Assembly (NCBI GenBank): GCA_036003885.1
Contig: DASYSA010000103.1
Coordinates: forward strand, 1-26,241
Reading direction: 5' to 3'
Length of the DNA stretch: 26,241 nucleotides
Origin: DASYSA01 sp036003885
GTDB taxonomy: Bacteria; Acidobacteriota; Blastocatellia; UBA7656
Shown: positions 7,691 to 13,701 of the stretch, one piece after another
Layout of the letters: the number at the start of each line of letters is the position of its first letter
How positions within the stretch are numbered: the stretch's first letter is position 1
The notes under the pieces: model-generated
Told to the model about the DNA's origin: nothing
Databases searched by the model: none
Seen by the model: the letters and a program-made list of their open reading frames with translations, nothing else
Position numbers and translations under genes: made by a program

Positions 7691-8124
7691 CGTTCCTCGT
7701 TTGGGTGGTAAGACATCCTCCATCAGAAGCTCATTCGATGGAGACTCTCTTCCTCAACTGGTAAAGACTGAATCATCTTTATCTTCCAGAATTTTGGGTG
7801 ATTCACCGCCCCAATTGGGCCAGCCGCTACCAGCCGCCCAGCTACGTCCCACAGAGCGGTCCGGCGAAAAGTATTGACATCGATGGAGGGTTGATTTATA
7901 AACGGCCGGAAGCTACCTTTTGCCCCAACTCTAATCACACGCCGGAATGGGAACCCGATTTGGACGGGTGAAGCCGGTCCCAACAGCAGTTGCCTCTCGA
8001 CAGATTGCCCGACCTCGTTGCCCCTCGGATTAGGATTGCGCTGCCGGACTTGAGGACTGATTTGCCAGACGCAAATGTCCAACACAACTCAGCATTGGCA
8101 AGTACGGCTAAAGGGAATTCTTCT
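7691..8124. other. Divergent intergenic region, Wzz-like and LuxR-type genes
   Basis: This 434-nt spacer separates two divergently transcribed units. It contains a near-perfect sigma-70 promoter toward the LuxR-type gene (7874-7902) and a 10-bp palindrome CCCAATTGGG near 7815 that could bind a regulator. No clear promoter toward the Wzz-like gene was found. Open frames across it on both strands have unnatural composition and are judged non-coding. Confidence 0.6.
7874..7902 (+). promoter_or_regulatory. Near-consensus sigma-70 promoter
   Basis: TTGACA (7874-7879) and TATAAA (7897-7902) are separated by exactly 17 nt, the best promoter match in the window. It points toward the LuxR-type gene and gives a leader of about 215 nt before the ATG at 8125. 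Confidence 0.7.
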
Positions 8125-8751
8125 ATGCTCGCTCAAGGATCTTATGCGTCTGCGTCGGTCGAACCACCCGTGTCCCACGGTACCGAAAAACTGTACAGCC
8201 TCGCTATCGCGCTTGATGAGATCAACGAAGGCGTAATTTTTTTGAACTCCGGGGGACAGCTGATCTGGCACAATCGCGCCTTCGATAAACTGCTTGTTGA
8301 AAACCGTGAAGGTCACATGCTGGTGGCCGCGGTGATTGAACTTTCAGGAGACTTCTATCTGGATCTCGAAGCGTCGCGCGCATTGCCTGGGGACGAGACT
8401 ATGGTGTCCATCCAGCGAGATGTTACAGTTGGCCGCATCAAGCACGAGTTGCATTGCACGTTGATGCCTAAGGAGATGCTCGGACCAGATAGCTACGTGC
8501 TCTGTCTGGTGAAGCGCTCGTCCTCGCGCTGGTCGAGTTACGCGGAACATTTGCGCCAGACCTGGGCACTTACTGAGCGAGAGGCTCAGGTGGCGGTGGA
8601 ATGCCTGAGGGGAAAGAAGAACCTGGAGATCGCCGAGCAGTTAAAGATCAGCGTCGAGACCGTGAACAAGCACCTCGACAAGGTCTACCAAAAGGCGGGA
8701 GTTCGGGGCCGCGCCGAGTTAGCGTCACGCTTGCTCGACGGCACCATGTAA
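8125..8751 (+). CDS. LuxR-type transcriptional regulator with PAS-like sensor
   Basis: A 208-residue protein from the ATG at 8125, chosen because AAGGGA lies 8 nt upstream; the longer frame from 7990 would use TTG with no ribosome site. Residues 28-125 look like a PAS domain (LDEINEGVIFLNSGGQLIWH, then NRAFDKLL). Residues 148-204 are a GerE/LuxR helix-turn-helix: LTEREAQVAVECLRGKKNLE, a recognition helix in ISVETVNKHLDKVYQKAGV, and RAELASRLL. There is no phosphoacceptor receiver domain, so it probably senses a small ligand or redox state and regulates in one piece. Its targets are unknown; the PqqD-like gene downstream and the divergent Wzz-like gene are candidates by position. Confidence 0.85.
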   Translation: MLAQGSYASASVEPPVSHGTEKLYSLAIALDEINEGVIFLNSGGQLIWHNRAFDKLLVENREGHMLVAAVIELSGDFYLDLEASRALPGDETMVSIQRDVTVGRIKHELHCTLMPKEMLGPDSYVLCLVKRSSSRWSSYAEHLRQTWALTEREAQVAVECLRGKKNLEIAEQLKISVETVNKHLDKVYQKAGVRGRAELASRLLDGTM

Positions 8752-8804
8752 CTCGACCGCATCGAAGCACGATGCTCGCGCTGAAAGCCTGCATCGCAAA
8801 ATGA

Positions 8805-8831
8805 GCCCGCGACGGTAATCCTGGCGCGGGC
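8805..8831 (+). terminator. Rho-independent-like terminator after the LuxR-type gene
   Basis: GCCCGCG (8805-8811) and CGCGGGC (8825-8831) form a perfect 7-bp GC stem with a 13-nt loop, 54 nt after the stop. The stem is flanked by AAAATGA and CCTTTGCATTT, so the T-tract is weak. It separates the LuxR-type gene from the PqqD-like gene. Confidence 0.55.
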
Positions 8832-8928
8832 CTTTGCATTTGATGAGCACACTCCAGGCTAGAATCAGCGCCCAGTGCTGTGAAAGGCTTGCACATATCG
8901 GAGTTCAAAGTCTATTTTTCTTAGACCG

Positions 8929-9198
8929 ATGCAAGTAGAGAAGGTATCATCAACGGTTTTCACGCCGCTCGCCGACAGGACGGGAGTCCTTCTACATCTG
9001 GAAACTCTGTGGTACTACAGCCTCAATCGCACGGGTGCTGCCGTTTGGCAGTTGATCGAAGAGAAGAAAGTCGTGGCCCTTGCGGACCTGATCGATACTA
9101 CCTGCAAGCAATTTGAGGTTGACCACGAGGAAGCTGAGCGGACGCTTAAAGCCTTTGTCGAGAAGCTCATTGAGTTCAAGATGGTCCGGGTCTCTTAA
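8929..9198 (+). CDS. PqqD-family protein (RiPP recognition element), orphan
   Basis: An 89-residue protein, the usual size for stand-alone PqqD proteins. The signature runs through it: GVLLHLETLWYYSLNRTGAA (19-38) with the conserved YxLNxTG turn, VWQLIEEKK, then a winged-helix-like DLIDTTCKQFEVDHEEAERT and FVEKLIEFKMV. In pyrroloquinoline quinone, lasso-peptide and many radical-SAM peptide pathways this fold binds the precursor leader peptide and presents it to the modifying enzyme. No radical-SAM enzyme, protease, cyclase or convincing precursor gene lies in the window, so the partner is elsewhere or the protein has another role. The region before the ATG lacks a Shine-Dalgarno and holds a small hairpin instead (GTCTA 8910-8914, TAGAC 8922-8926). 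Confidence 0.85.
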   Translation: MQVEKVSSTVFTPLADRTGVLLHLETLWYYSLNRTGAAVWQLIEEKKVVALADLIDTTCKQFEVDHEEAERTLKAFVEKLIEFKMVRVS

Positions 9199-9248
9199 GC
9201 CCAATCTCTCATTCCAGCAAAATCCGGCTCCAATCGATGCTCCAAACC

Positions 9249-9261
9249 CGTCAATCTGACG
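9249..9261. promoter_or_regulatory. Candidate enhancer (upstream activator) dyad
   Basis: CGTCA (9249-9253) and TGACG (9257-9261) are perfect inverted half-sites around ATC. The dyad ends 93 nt upstream of the -24 element of the sigma-54 promoter, the normal distance for a bacterial enhancer-binding protein. Which activator would bind is unknown. Confidence 0.4.
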
Positions 9262-9354
9262 ACAATTGTTAGTGGGTAGCTCCCAGAGTTTGTTACCTGT
9301 TTGGGTATTCGCACACGTTGGAGCGAATTCAAATGCTTTATCGCTTTCTTAGAT

Positions 9355-9369
9355 TGGCATAGCTCTTGC
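9355..9369 (+). promoter_or_regulatory. Sigma-54 (-24/-12) promoter
   Basis: TGGCATAGCTCTTGC fits the RpoN consensus TGGCAC-N5-TTGC with the invariant GG and GC dinucleotides at the correct spacing. Transcription would start near 9381 and read into the small genes at 9611 and 9859. No RpoN activator gene is in the window. Confidence 0.7.
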
Positions 9370-9610
9370 CAATGTAACGCGCTGCCTTGAAGGGGCCATA
9401 ACGGTTGGGAAAGAGTAAGAGGATTCGCCCGCCCGGGAATTCGCAGAAAAGGATAGAGGCAATTGAAAGCCTCAGATGCCGGGTCAAGGGCGACGAGATC
9501 ATAGTGGCATTTCTCTCTTTCGGCCGTTTTAACCAAGTGTTCGCCCCGTGTTAACCGAACGGTAACCAGCCTCTGGGTAACATGAAGGTCCTGGAGAGGC
9601 ATGGTTTCTT

Positions 9611-9817
9611 ATGAGTTTAATTTCAAGTACGACTACCAGCGTCGAATCATTCACCCGGGGCCAGCGCGTTCAGACGAGCTTTGGGCCCGGAGTGGTATCA
9701 GCAATCAGTTATGTGGACGCGATACTATACGTCACGTTGTCCGATGAGCCTGAGCCCCTTTACTTGTTGCGTCCTGAGCAGGTCGAGTCGCTCGAGGCTG
9801 ATTCTCGCAATCAATGA
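9611..9817 (+). CDS. Small hypothetical protein, predicted beta-barrel
   Basis: A 68-residue protein. After a Ser/Thr-rich N-terminus it reads FTRGQRVQTSFGPGVVSAIS, then ILYVTLSDEPEPLYLLRPEQ. This is a run of short strands with GxRVxTxxGxGxV, similar in style to the KOW/CarD-Tudor-type SH3 barrels that bind nucleic acid or RNA polymerase; the resemblance is only of pattern. GGAGAGG lies 12 nt upstream of the ATG, a little far. It is the first gene after the sigma-54 promoter and is followed 41 nt later by another small gene, so the two are probably co-expressed. Confidence 0.6.
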   Translation: MSLISSTTTSVESFTRGQRVQTSFGPGVVSAISYVDAILYVTLSDEPEPLYLLRPEQVESLEADSRNQ

Positions 9818-9858
9818 AAGCGTGATCGGCCATTAATGCGCTCGTTTTGGAGGGTGCT

Positions 9859-10077
9859 ATGGAGTTCATGACGGTTACAGGGCTATTTGACGGCCGCCGC
9901 TACATCGCAATCTACCGAAAGTGGTTCAACGACAAAGTGAGCGCGTGGGAACTCGAACTGGTTCCCGGCACGATGCGCTGGGATTTGAACGGGTCCTGCC
10001 CTTTGCAGCAGCCATTGGAATCAGAGTACCTGGGACCTGCCGGCACCAATGCCAGCGATCTGCTGTGCAGCGCATAG
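9859..10077 (+). CDS. Small hypothetical protein
   Basis: A 72-residue protein from the ATG at 9859, which has an excellent Shine-Dalgarno (GGAGG, 5 nt upstream); the longer frame from a TTG at 9847 overlaps that site and is rejected. The sequence is rich in aromatic and charged residues (GLFDGRRYIAIYRKWFNDKV, then AWELELVPGTMRWDL) with no signal peptide or Cys pair. No family was recognised. Position suggests expression together with the preceding small gene from the sigma-54 promoter. Confidence 0.55.
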   Translation: MEFMTVTGLFDGRRYIAIYRKWFNDKVSAWELELVPGTMRWDLNGSCPLQQPLESEYLGPAGTNASDLLCSA

Positions 10078-10270
10078 GAGATTAGCCGGGCGTAGAGCCA
10101 GTTGCCCTTCCCCTCTCAATTGATTGGCCCGCCGAGAGTCTCAGACCTGAAAGACCTGTCGCCGCGGACGCTAATCCCCTCCTGGCACACAAATGGCCAA
10201 GTCGCCCTCGATCAAAACATCGATCATCAAAAACAAATTTTCTTTTGGGGTGTGTTGGCAGGTTAACTAG

Positions 10271-10297
10271 CACGTTCAACGTGACTTAGCTTGCTAA
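10271..10297. promoter_or_regulatory. Tandem operator-like palindromes
   Basis: CACGTTCAACGTG (10271-10283) is a perfect dyad with a 1-nt centre, and TTAGCTTGCTAA (10286-10297) is a second dyad with a 2-nt centre, only 2 nt further on. They lie 43-69 nt upstream of the predicted -35 element, a suitable place for an activator or co-regulator. The binding protein is unknown. Confidence 0.4.
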
Positions 10298-10339
10298 ACA
10301 GGTGTCCGCCTTAGATTCTTGATACTTTACTTTAACTTT

Positions 10340-10367
10340 TTGCTTGCATCCCCTTGAGAGCTATGAT
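10340..10367 (+). promoter_or_regulatory. Sigma-70-type promoter for the leader RNA
   Basis: TTGCTT (10340-10345, weak -35), a 16-nt spacer and TATGAT (10362-10367, 5 of 6 to consensus) follow an A/T-rich stretch (TTTACTTTAACTTTT) that could act as an UP element. The predicted start near 10375 coincides with the 5' edge of the structured RNA segment. Confidence 0.5.
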
Positions 10368-10374
10368 ATAAACT

Positions 10375-10511
10375 GCCCCCGTAGACAACACCGCCTTATG
10401 TTCCTGCCATAAAGCGGTAGTGTTTAAGCGGTGCGTTGGGTAGCGAACATTCAGCAAGGGGGCTACTGAATGTTCAAGGGGGCTTGTCGATTAGACGACC
10501 CGACGCACCGC
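10375..10511 (+). ncRNA. Candidate structured leader RNA or small RNA
   Basis: Directly after the promoter the sequence folds into nested elements. Hairpin I: AACAC/GTGTT (10387-10391/10420-10424) continuing through CGC/GCG to TTATG/CATAA (10396-10400/10408-10412). Outer stem P1: 13 pairs, 10428-10440 with 10499-10511, one of them G-U. Inside P1 are P2, a perfect 10-bp stem GAACATTCAG/CTGAATGTTC (10445-10454/10466-10475), and a short stem GTCG/CGAC (10486-10489/10496-10499) whose last base competes with P1. AAGGGGGCT occurs twice, in the P2 loop and just after P2, while GCCCCC (10375-10380) sits at the 5' end, so alternative long-range pairing is possible. No T-run terminator follows, so it is more likely the leader of the DUF6941/Clp operon than a free RNA. 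I could not match it to a known class. Confidence 0.45.
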
Positions 10512-10760
10512 AGCATAAACTTTCTCATTCTCCAAGTCAAGAACTTCCTGGTTGAACCTAACACTTTCTCCTGAGAAAAGTCGCGAAAACCCGGCACCTC
10601 CGAAAGGCGCCTGGTTGCTTCCAGGTTCCTATGAGCCCCGACCCATGTTGTTTTGGCCGACCCTGATATTTTGAATCTGTGATTGTTAACGCGTTTGCGT
10701 GGGTGCTTGAACGGAGTTAATCGGCATGAGATAGTAACTCCGGAAAGCGAAGGCAAACTG

Positions 10761-11195
10761 ATGCTGGAACAACGCAACATCTCTAACTTGCGGTTGCACT
10801 ACACAATCATGTGCGAGGACGTTCGGCTCGAGATCAATCAGAAGCTCAGCCTGATGGGCCTCTTCTATGGCATACAGGTGCCTCAGCTTCCGGTGACCCT
10901 GCTCAAGATGGTTATCCTCAACCACTGGTCAGGCGAGGGGCAGTATCTGTCCGAGGTGCGCATTCTGACCCCCGATCGCACGCAGCCAATTGCAGTCTCG
11001 CCGCCATCACCGTTCGAGATACCGGCCAACGGCTTCGCTGACAATATCACGATCTTCGCGAACATCTCCTTTCCCGCAGCGGGTAATTACGTCGTGCAGA
11101 CGCTCGTTAACTCGAACGTGTATTCGGAGCAGGTGCTGACCGTGAGCGACATTCCCACCCAGCATGAGATCGTAACCTCCGAAACAATCCAGTAG
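10761..11195 (+). CDS. DUF6941 family protein
   Basis: A 144-residue protein from the ATG at 10761 (GAAGG, 7 nt upstream); the longer frame to 10683 starts with TTG and reads through untranslated sequence. The N-terminal pattern LRLHYTIMCEDVRLEINQKL, then SLMGLFYGIQVPQLP, and a later Trp-containing strand (ILNHWSGEGQYLSEV) fit DUF6941, a small all-beta family with no assigned function. PAAGNYVVQTLVNSNVYSEQ near the C-terminus adds a further beta-hairpin. No signal peptide. It is the first gene after the structured leader and lies 117 nt before the Clp-like gene. Confidence 0.7.
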   Translation: MLEQRNISNLRLHYTIMCEDVRLEINQKLSLMGLFYGIQVPQLPVTLLKMVILNHWSGEGQYLSEVRILTPDRTQPIAVSPPSPFEIPANGFADNITIFANISFPAAGNYVVQTLVNSNVYSEQVLTVSDIPTQHEIVTSETIQ

Positions 11196-11265
11196 GGGTC
11201 AGGCTCTCGATTCTGCGATTTGCCTGTATGGCGGAGCTTTCCGCGGCGATCTCACACTATTGCAG

Positions 11266-11292
11266 TTGACCCTTAACAACCTCCGTTATAGG
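11266..11292 (+). promoter_or_regulatory. Weak internal promoter candidate before the Clp-like gene
   Basis: TTGACC (11266-11271) and TATAGG (11287-11292) are 15 nt apart, shorter than ideal. If used, it would let the Clp-like gene be expressed without DUF6941, with a very short leader starting at the hairpin that overlaps the Clp start codon. Confidence 0.3.
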
Positions 11293-11294
11293 CT

Positions 11295-11313
11295 TTCACG
11301 CGGAAAGCGTGAA
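11295..11313 (+). repeat. REP-like hairpin touching the Clp start codon
   Basis: TTCACGC (11295-11301) and GCGTGAA (11307-11313) are exact reverse complements around the loop GGAAA. The last paired base is the A of the Clp ATG, and the loop holds the only Shine-Dalgarno-like purines. The core CACGC-GGAA-GCGTG recurs at 14981-14995 in another spacer, so it may be a copy of an interspersed repeat. Confidence 0.55.
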
Positions 11314-13679
11314 TGACGAATGTTGTAATCCGGCATCGGCCCTGTTCAATGCAAAAGGAAGAGTTGATCAGACTGCTAGGCCCCAAGGCGCGCGAAGCGT
11401 TCGATGGCGCGCGAAGACTCGCCTGTTCGAATGGCGGCGTGTTGTCGGCGCTCCATCTGGTAGTTGCCCTTCTGCAAGACCTGCCCTCGAGTTCTGACGA
11501 GAGTAGCGTCGAGTGTGCGCACCTGCTTGTGGTCGCACTCGGCAGTCTTTCGGAGCTGTACCCCAAACCCGCTCAGTCGATAGTCGTCCCAAAGGAGACC
11601 CAGGGCGTGATCGAAGACGCCAACCGGCTGGCGCAAGCCATCGGCTCTGGACTCGTGATGCCGGCACACCTGCTGAGGGCCTCGCTCGCCAGCGCCACAG
11701 TCAGAGACGCTCTTGGTGACTGCGTTCAGTATGAGCCGGCGCTGGCAGAGTTTGAGCTGGCGACTACGGCGATCAATTCGCGTACCGAAGGCGTTGAAGG
11801 GGACAAGACGAGTAGTCGCGAGGCCCGCCCGCTACCGGCCGCTGGATCGACCTCCCGCACCTTGACCGGCGTGCTCCGCGAGTATTGCTCGGACCTTGTG
11901 GAAGAGTCGCGCGGCGCCTCGGCCCTTCCGTTCATTGGCCGCGAGCGCGAGGTCACAGCGGTGCTCGAGACGCTCTGCCGCAAGCTGAAGAGCAACCCTC
12001 TCCTGATCGGTAAGCCCGGCGTGGGAAAGAGCGCCCTGGTTGCCGCAGTCTCAGCGCGGCTCTGCGAAGGAAAGGTGCCCGTTCGGCTGAAGGGCAAGCG
12101 AGTTCTGGAAGTCTCACGGCTAAGATTGCTGGCCGACGCGAAATTCGCCGGCGATATAGAAGAACGCTTAAAGAATCTACTGGAAGAGGTCCGCCGCGCC
12201 GGCGACTGCATCCTCTTTTTCGACGAGATTCACAACTTGCTGAGTGCCGGCGGAGGCGGAGGTACCGGAGATGTGGCCAATCTGCTCAAGTCGTCCCTCT
12301 CCAAAGGCGAGATTACCTGTATAGGCGCGACCACGCTCGCCGAATACTACAAATACGTCGCACGCGACGAGGCGCTGGCCAGGCGTTTCAGCACGATCAC
12401 CATCGAAGAGCCTTCGCCGGATGAGACCCGCCGCATACTCACGCTATCTCGCAGCGCATTCGAGTCTTACCACGGAGTGAAAATCGATGATGAGGTCATC
12501 GGATTTATCATCGACATGGCCGATCGCTACCTGCACTCGCGCTGCTTTCCCGATAAGGCCTTCGACCTGCTCGATCGCGCGGCGGCCAAGGCTACGCTGG
12601 GAGGCGAAGACCGGCTCACTCGTGAAAGCGTGACGGAGACCCTGTCTGAAACGACCGGTCTGCCACTGGAAATAATGGATGAGGACCCGTCCGAACGGCT
12701 CGAACGGCTGGAGGAGTTTCTGAATTCACAAGTCCCCGGGCAGCAGCGCGCAGCCCGCGACGTCGCTCGCGTCGCACGAATAGCCAAGCTCAAGCTCGAG
12801 CTCAGACCCGAACAGCCCGACGGCGTCTTTCTCTTTGTCGGGCCCGAGGGGGTGGGCAAACACGAGATGGCTGCGGGACTGGCGAAGTTCCTGTACGGAT
12901 CGACCCAGAAGATGATCGAATTCGAAATGAGCCAGTTCAACGAGGCTCACTCGATCTCTCGTCTCGTCGGAGCCGAGCCCGGCTACGTCGGCTACGGAGA
13001 ACGCAGCGGCTTGTTGTCAAAAGCCGCCGAAGACAATCCGCATTCGGTCCTGTACTTTCGGAACGTCGATCTGGCTCACCCCATAGTTCAGCAGTTTCTG
13101 GGCGAAGCGTTCGAGCAGGGCAGGTTCACCGACGCGACCGGCGCGAGGATTTCGCTCTCAAACATCACGGTTGTCATGTCGCTCTCGCAGATAACGGAGA
13201 ACCACAAGCTGACCCAGGTCGGGTTTTCGCCGCGCAAGGATGACGACGAGGAGCGGCGCGCCGGCGGACTTCGTCCAATCACCGGCAGCCTCAATCGAGA
13301 GCGGGGACACAGCGGCCTGGCTGAGTCGTTGGCCGCCGCCATTGACGAGGTCATCGAATTCCTGATACTGGACCGGGGGGCCACCGAGAAGATCATCGCA
13401 GAACGGCTCGAGGCGCTCGGCGCTCGCCTTGAAGCCGCACAACCGATCGTCATCAAGATGGACCCGGGTCTGGCATCATTTTTCGCGGACCGGTTGGCCG
13501 CCGAGCGTAAGAGTCTTGCCCAGCTCGAACGCCTGTGGCAGGAGACCATCGTCATTCCATTTACCAACCTCCATGTAGATCGCCGCGCGATTGGGGCCAG
13601 ACCGGAAGTCAACGTCCGAGTAGAGGCGGGCGCCGTTCGTGTCGACATGCGTTACATCAACGGCCAGTCGCCGGCCTAG
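11313..13679 (+). CDS. ClpA/ClpC-type AAA+ protein with degenerate second ATPase domain
   Basis: A 788-residue protein, the size of ClpA/ClpC. Residues 14-150 resemble a double Clp N-domain. D1 is intact: Walker A GKPGVGKS (233-240), pore loop KFAG (277-280), Walker B ILFFDE (300-305), sensor-1 region IGATT and arginine finger RRF (357-359). There is no long ClpB-type middle domain. D2 (about 470-788) is altered: Walker A GPEGVGK ends in H517 instead of Thr/Ser; Walker B reads VLYFRN, so the Asp-Glu pair is R583-N584; and the usual PExLNRID finger segment reads LAESLAAAIDE. The D2 pore loop GYVGYGE (557-563) is kept. V636-G637-F638 falls where ClpA/ClpC carry the tripeptide that docks ClpP. 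It should be an unfoldase powered by D1 alone. The ATG at 11349 is an alternative start. Confidence 0.85.
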   Translation: MTNVVIRHRPCSMQKEELIRLLGPKAREAFDGARRLACSNGGVLSALHLVVALLQDLPSSSDESSVECAHLLVVALGSLSELYPKPAQSIVVPKETQGVIEDANRLAQAIGSGLVMPAHLLRASLASATVRDALGDCVQYEPALAEFELATTAINSRTEGVEGDKTSSREARPLPAAGSTSRTLTGVLREYCSDLVEESRGASALPFIGREREVTAVLETLCRKLKSNPLLIGKPGVGKSALVAAVSARLCEGKVPVRLKGKRVLEVSRLRLLADAKFAGDIEERLKNLLEEVRRAGDCILFFDEIHNLLSAGGGGGTGDVANLLKSSLSKGEITCIGATTLAEYYKYVARDEALARRFSTITIEEPSPDETRRILTLSRSAFESYHGVKIDDEVIGFIIDMADRYLHSRCFPDKAFDLLDRAAAKATLGGEDRLTRESVTETLSETTGLPLEIMDEDPSERLERLEEFLNSQVPGQQRAARDVARVARIAKLKLELRPEQPDGVFLFVGPEGVGKHEMAAGLAKFLYGSTQKMIEFEMSQFNEAHSISRLVGAEPGYVGYGERSGLLSKAAEDNPHSVLYFRNVDLAHPIVQQFLGEAFEQGRFTDATGARISLSNITVVMSLSQITENHKLTQVGFSPRKDDDEERRAGGLRPITGSLNRERGHSGLAESLAAAIDEVIEFLILDRGATEKIIAERLEALGARLEAAQPIVIKMDPGLASFFADRLAAERKSLAQLERLWQETIVIPFTNLHVDRRAIGARPEVNVRVEAGAVRVDMRYINGQSPA

Positions 13680-13701
13680 ACCTGGGCGCACGGATCGCCA
13701 G

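Larger units (their letters stand above)
9199..9610. other. Regulatory intergenic region with sigma-54 promoter
   Basis: This 412-nt spacer has no convincing gene; a 135-codon minus-strand frame across it has unnatural composition. It holds a dyad at 9249-9261, a second small dyad TGGGTAGCTCCCA near 9273, the sigma-54 promoter at 9355-9369, and four (G/T)TAACC-type boxes at 9529, 9551, 9562 and 9577 in what would be the leader. Together these suggest an activator-dependent promoter with a leader of about 230 nt. Confidence 0.6.
10078..10760. other. Long leader/regulatory spacer before the Clp operon
   Basis: These 683 nt hold no convincing protein gene. In order they contain two palindromes (10271-10297), a sigma-70-type promoter (10340-10367), the structured RNA segment 10375-10511, and several smaller hairpins: TTTCT/AGAAA near 10562, GGCACCT/AGGCGCC near 10590-10610, and CCTGG/CCAGG near 10609-10625. 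The untranslated leader of the DUF6941 gene would be about 385 nt, unusually long, which itself suggests post-transcriptional control. Confidence 0.6.

Noticed and set aside
7723..8085. 120-codon minus-strand frame upstream of the Wzz-like gene
   Set aside because: It crosses the best sigma-70 promoter of the window, lacks any motif and has unnatural composition.
8823..8838. TGGCGCGGGCCTTTGC as a second sigma-54 promoter
   Set aside because: The spacing between GG and GC is one base too long and the bases are part of the terminator stem of the LuxR-type gene.
9195..9602. 135-codon minus-strand open frame across the RpoN promoter region
   Set aside because: Composition is unlike a protein, no ribosome site was found, and it would overlap a well-formed sigma-54 promoter on the other strand.
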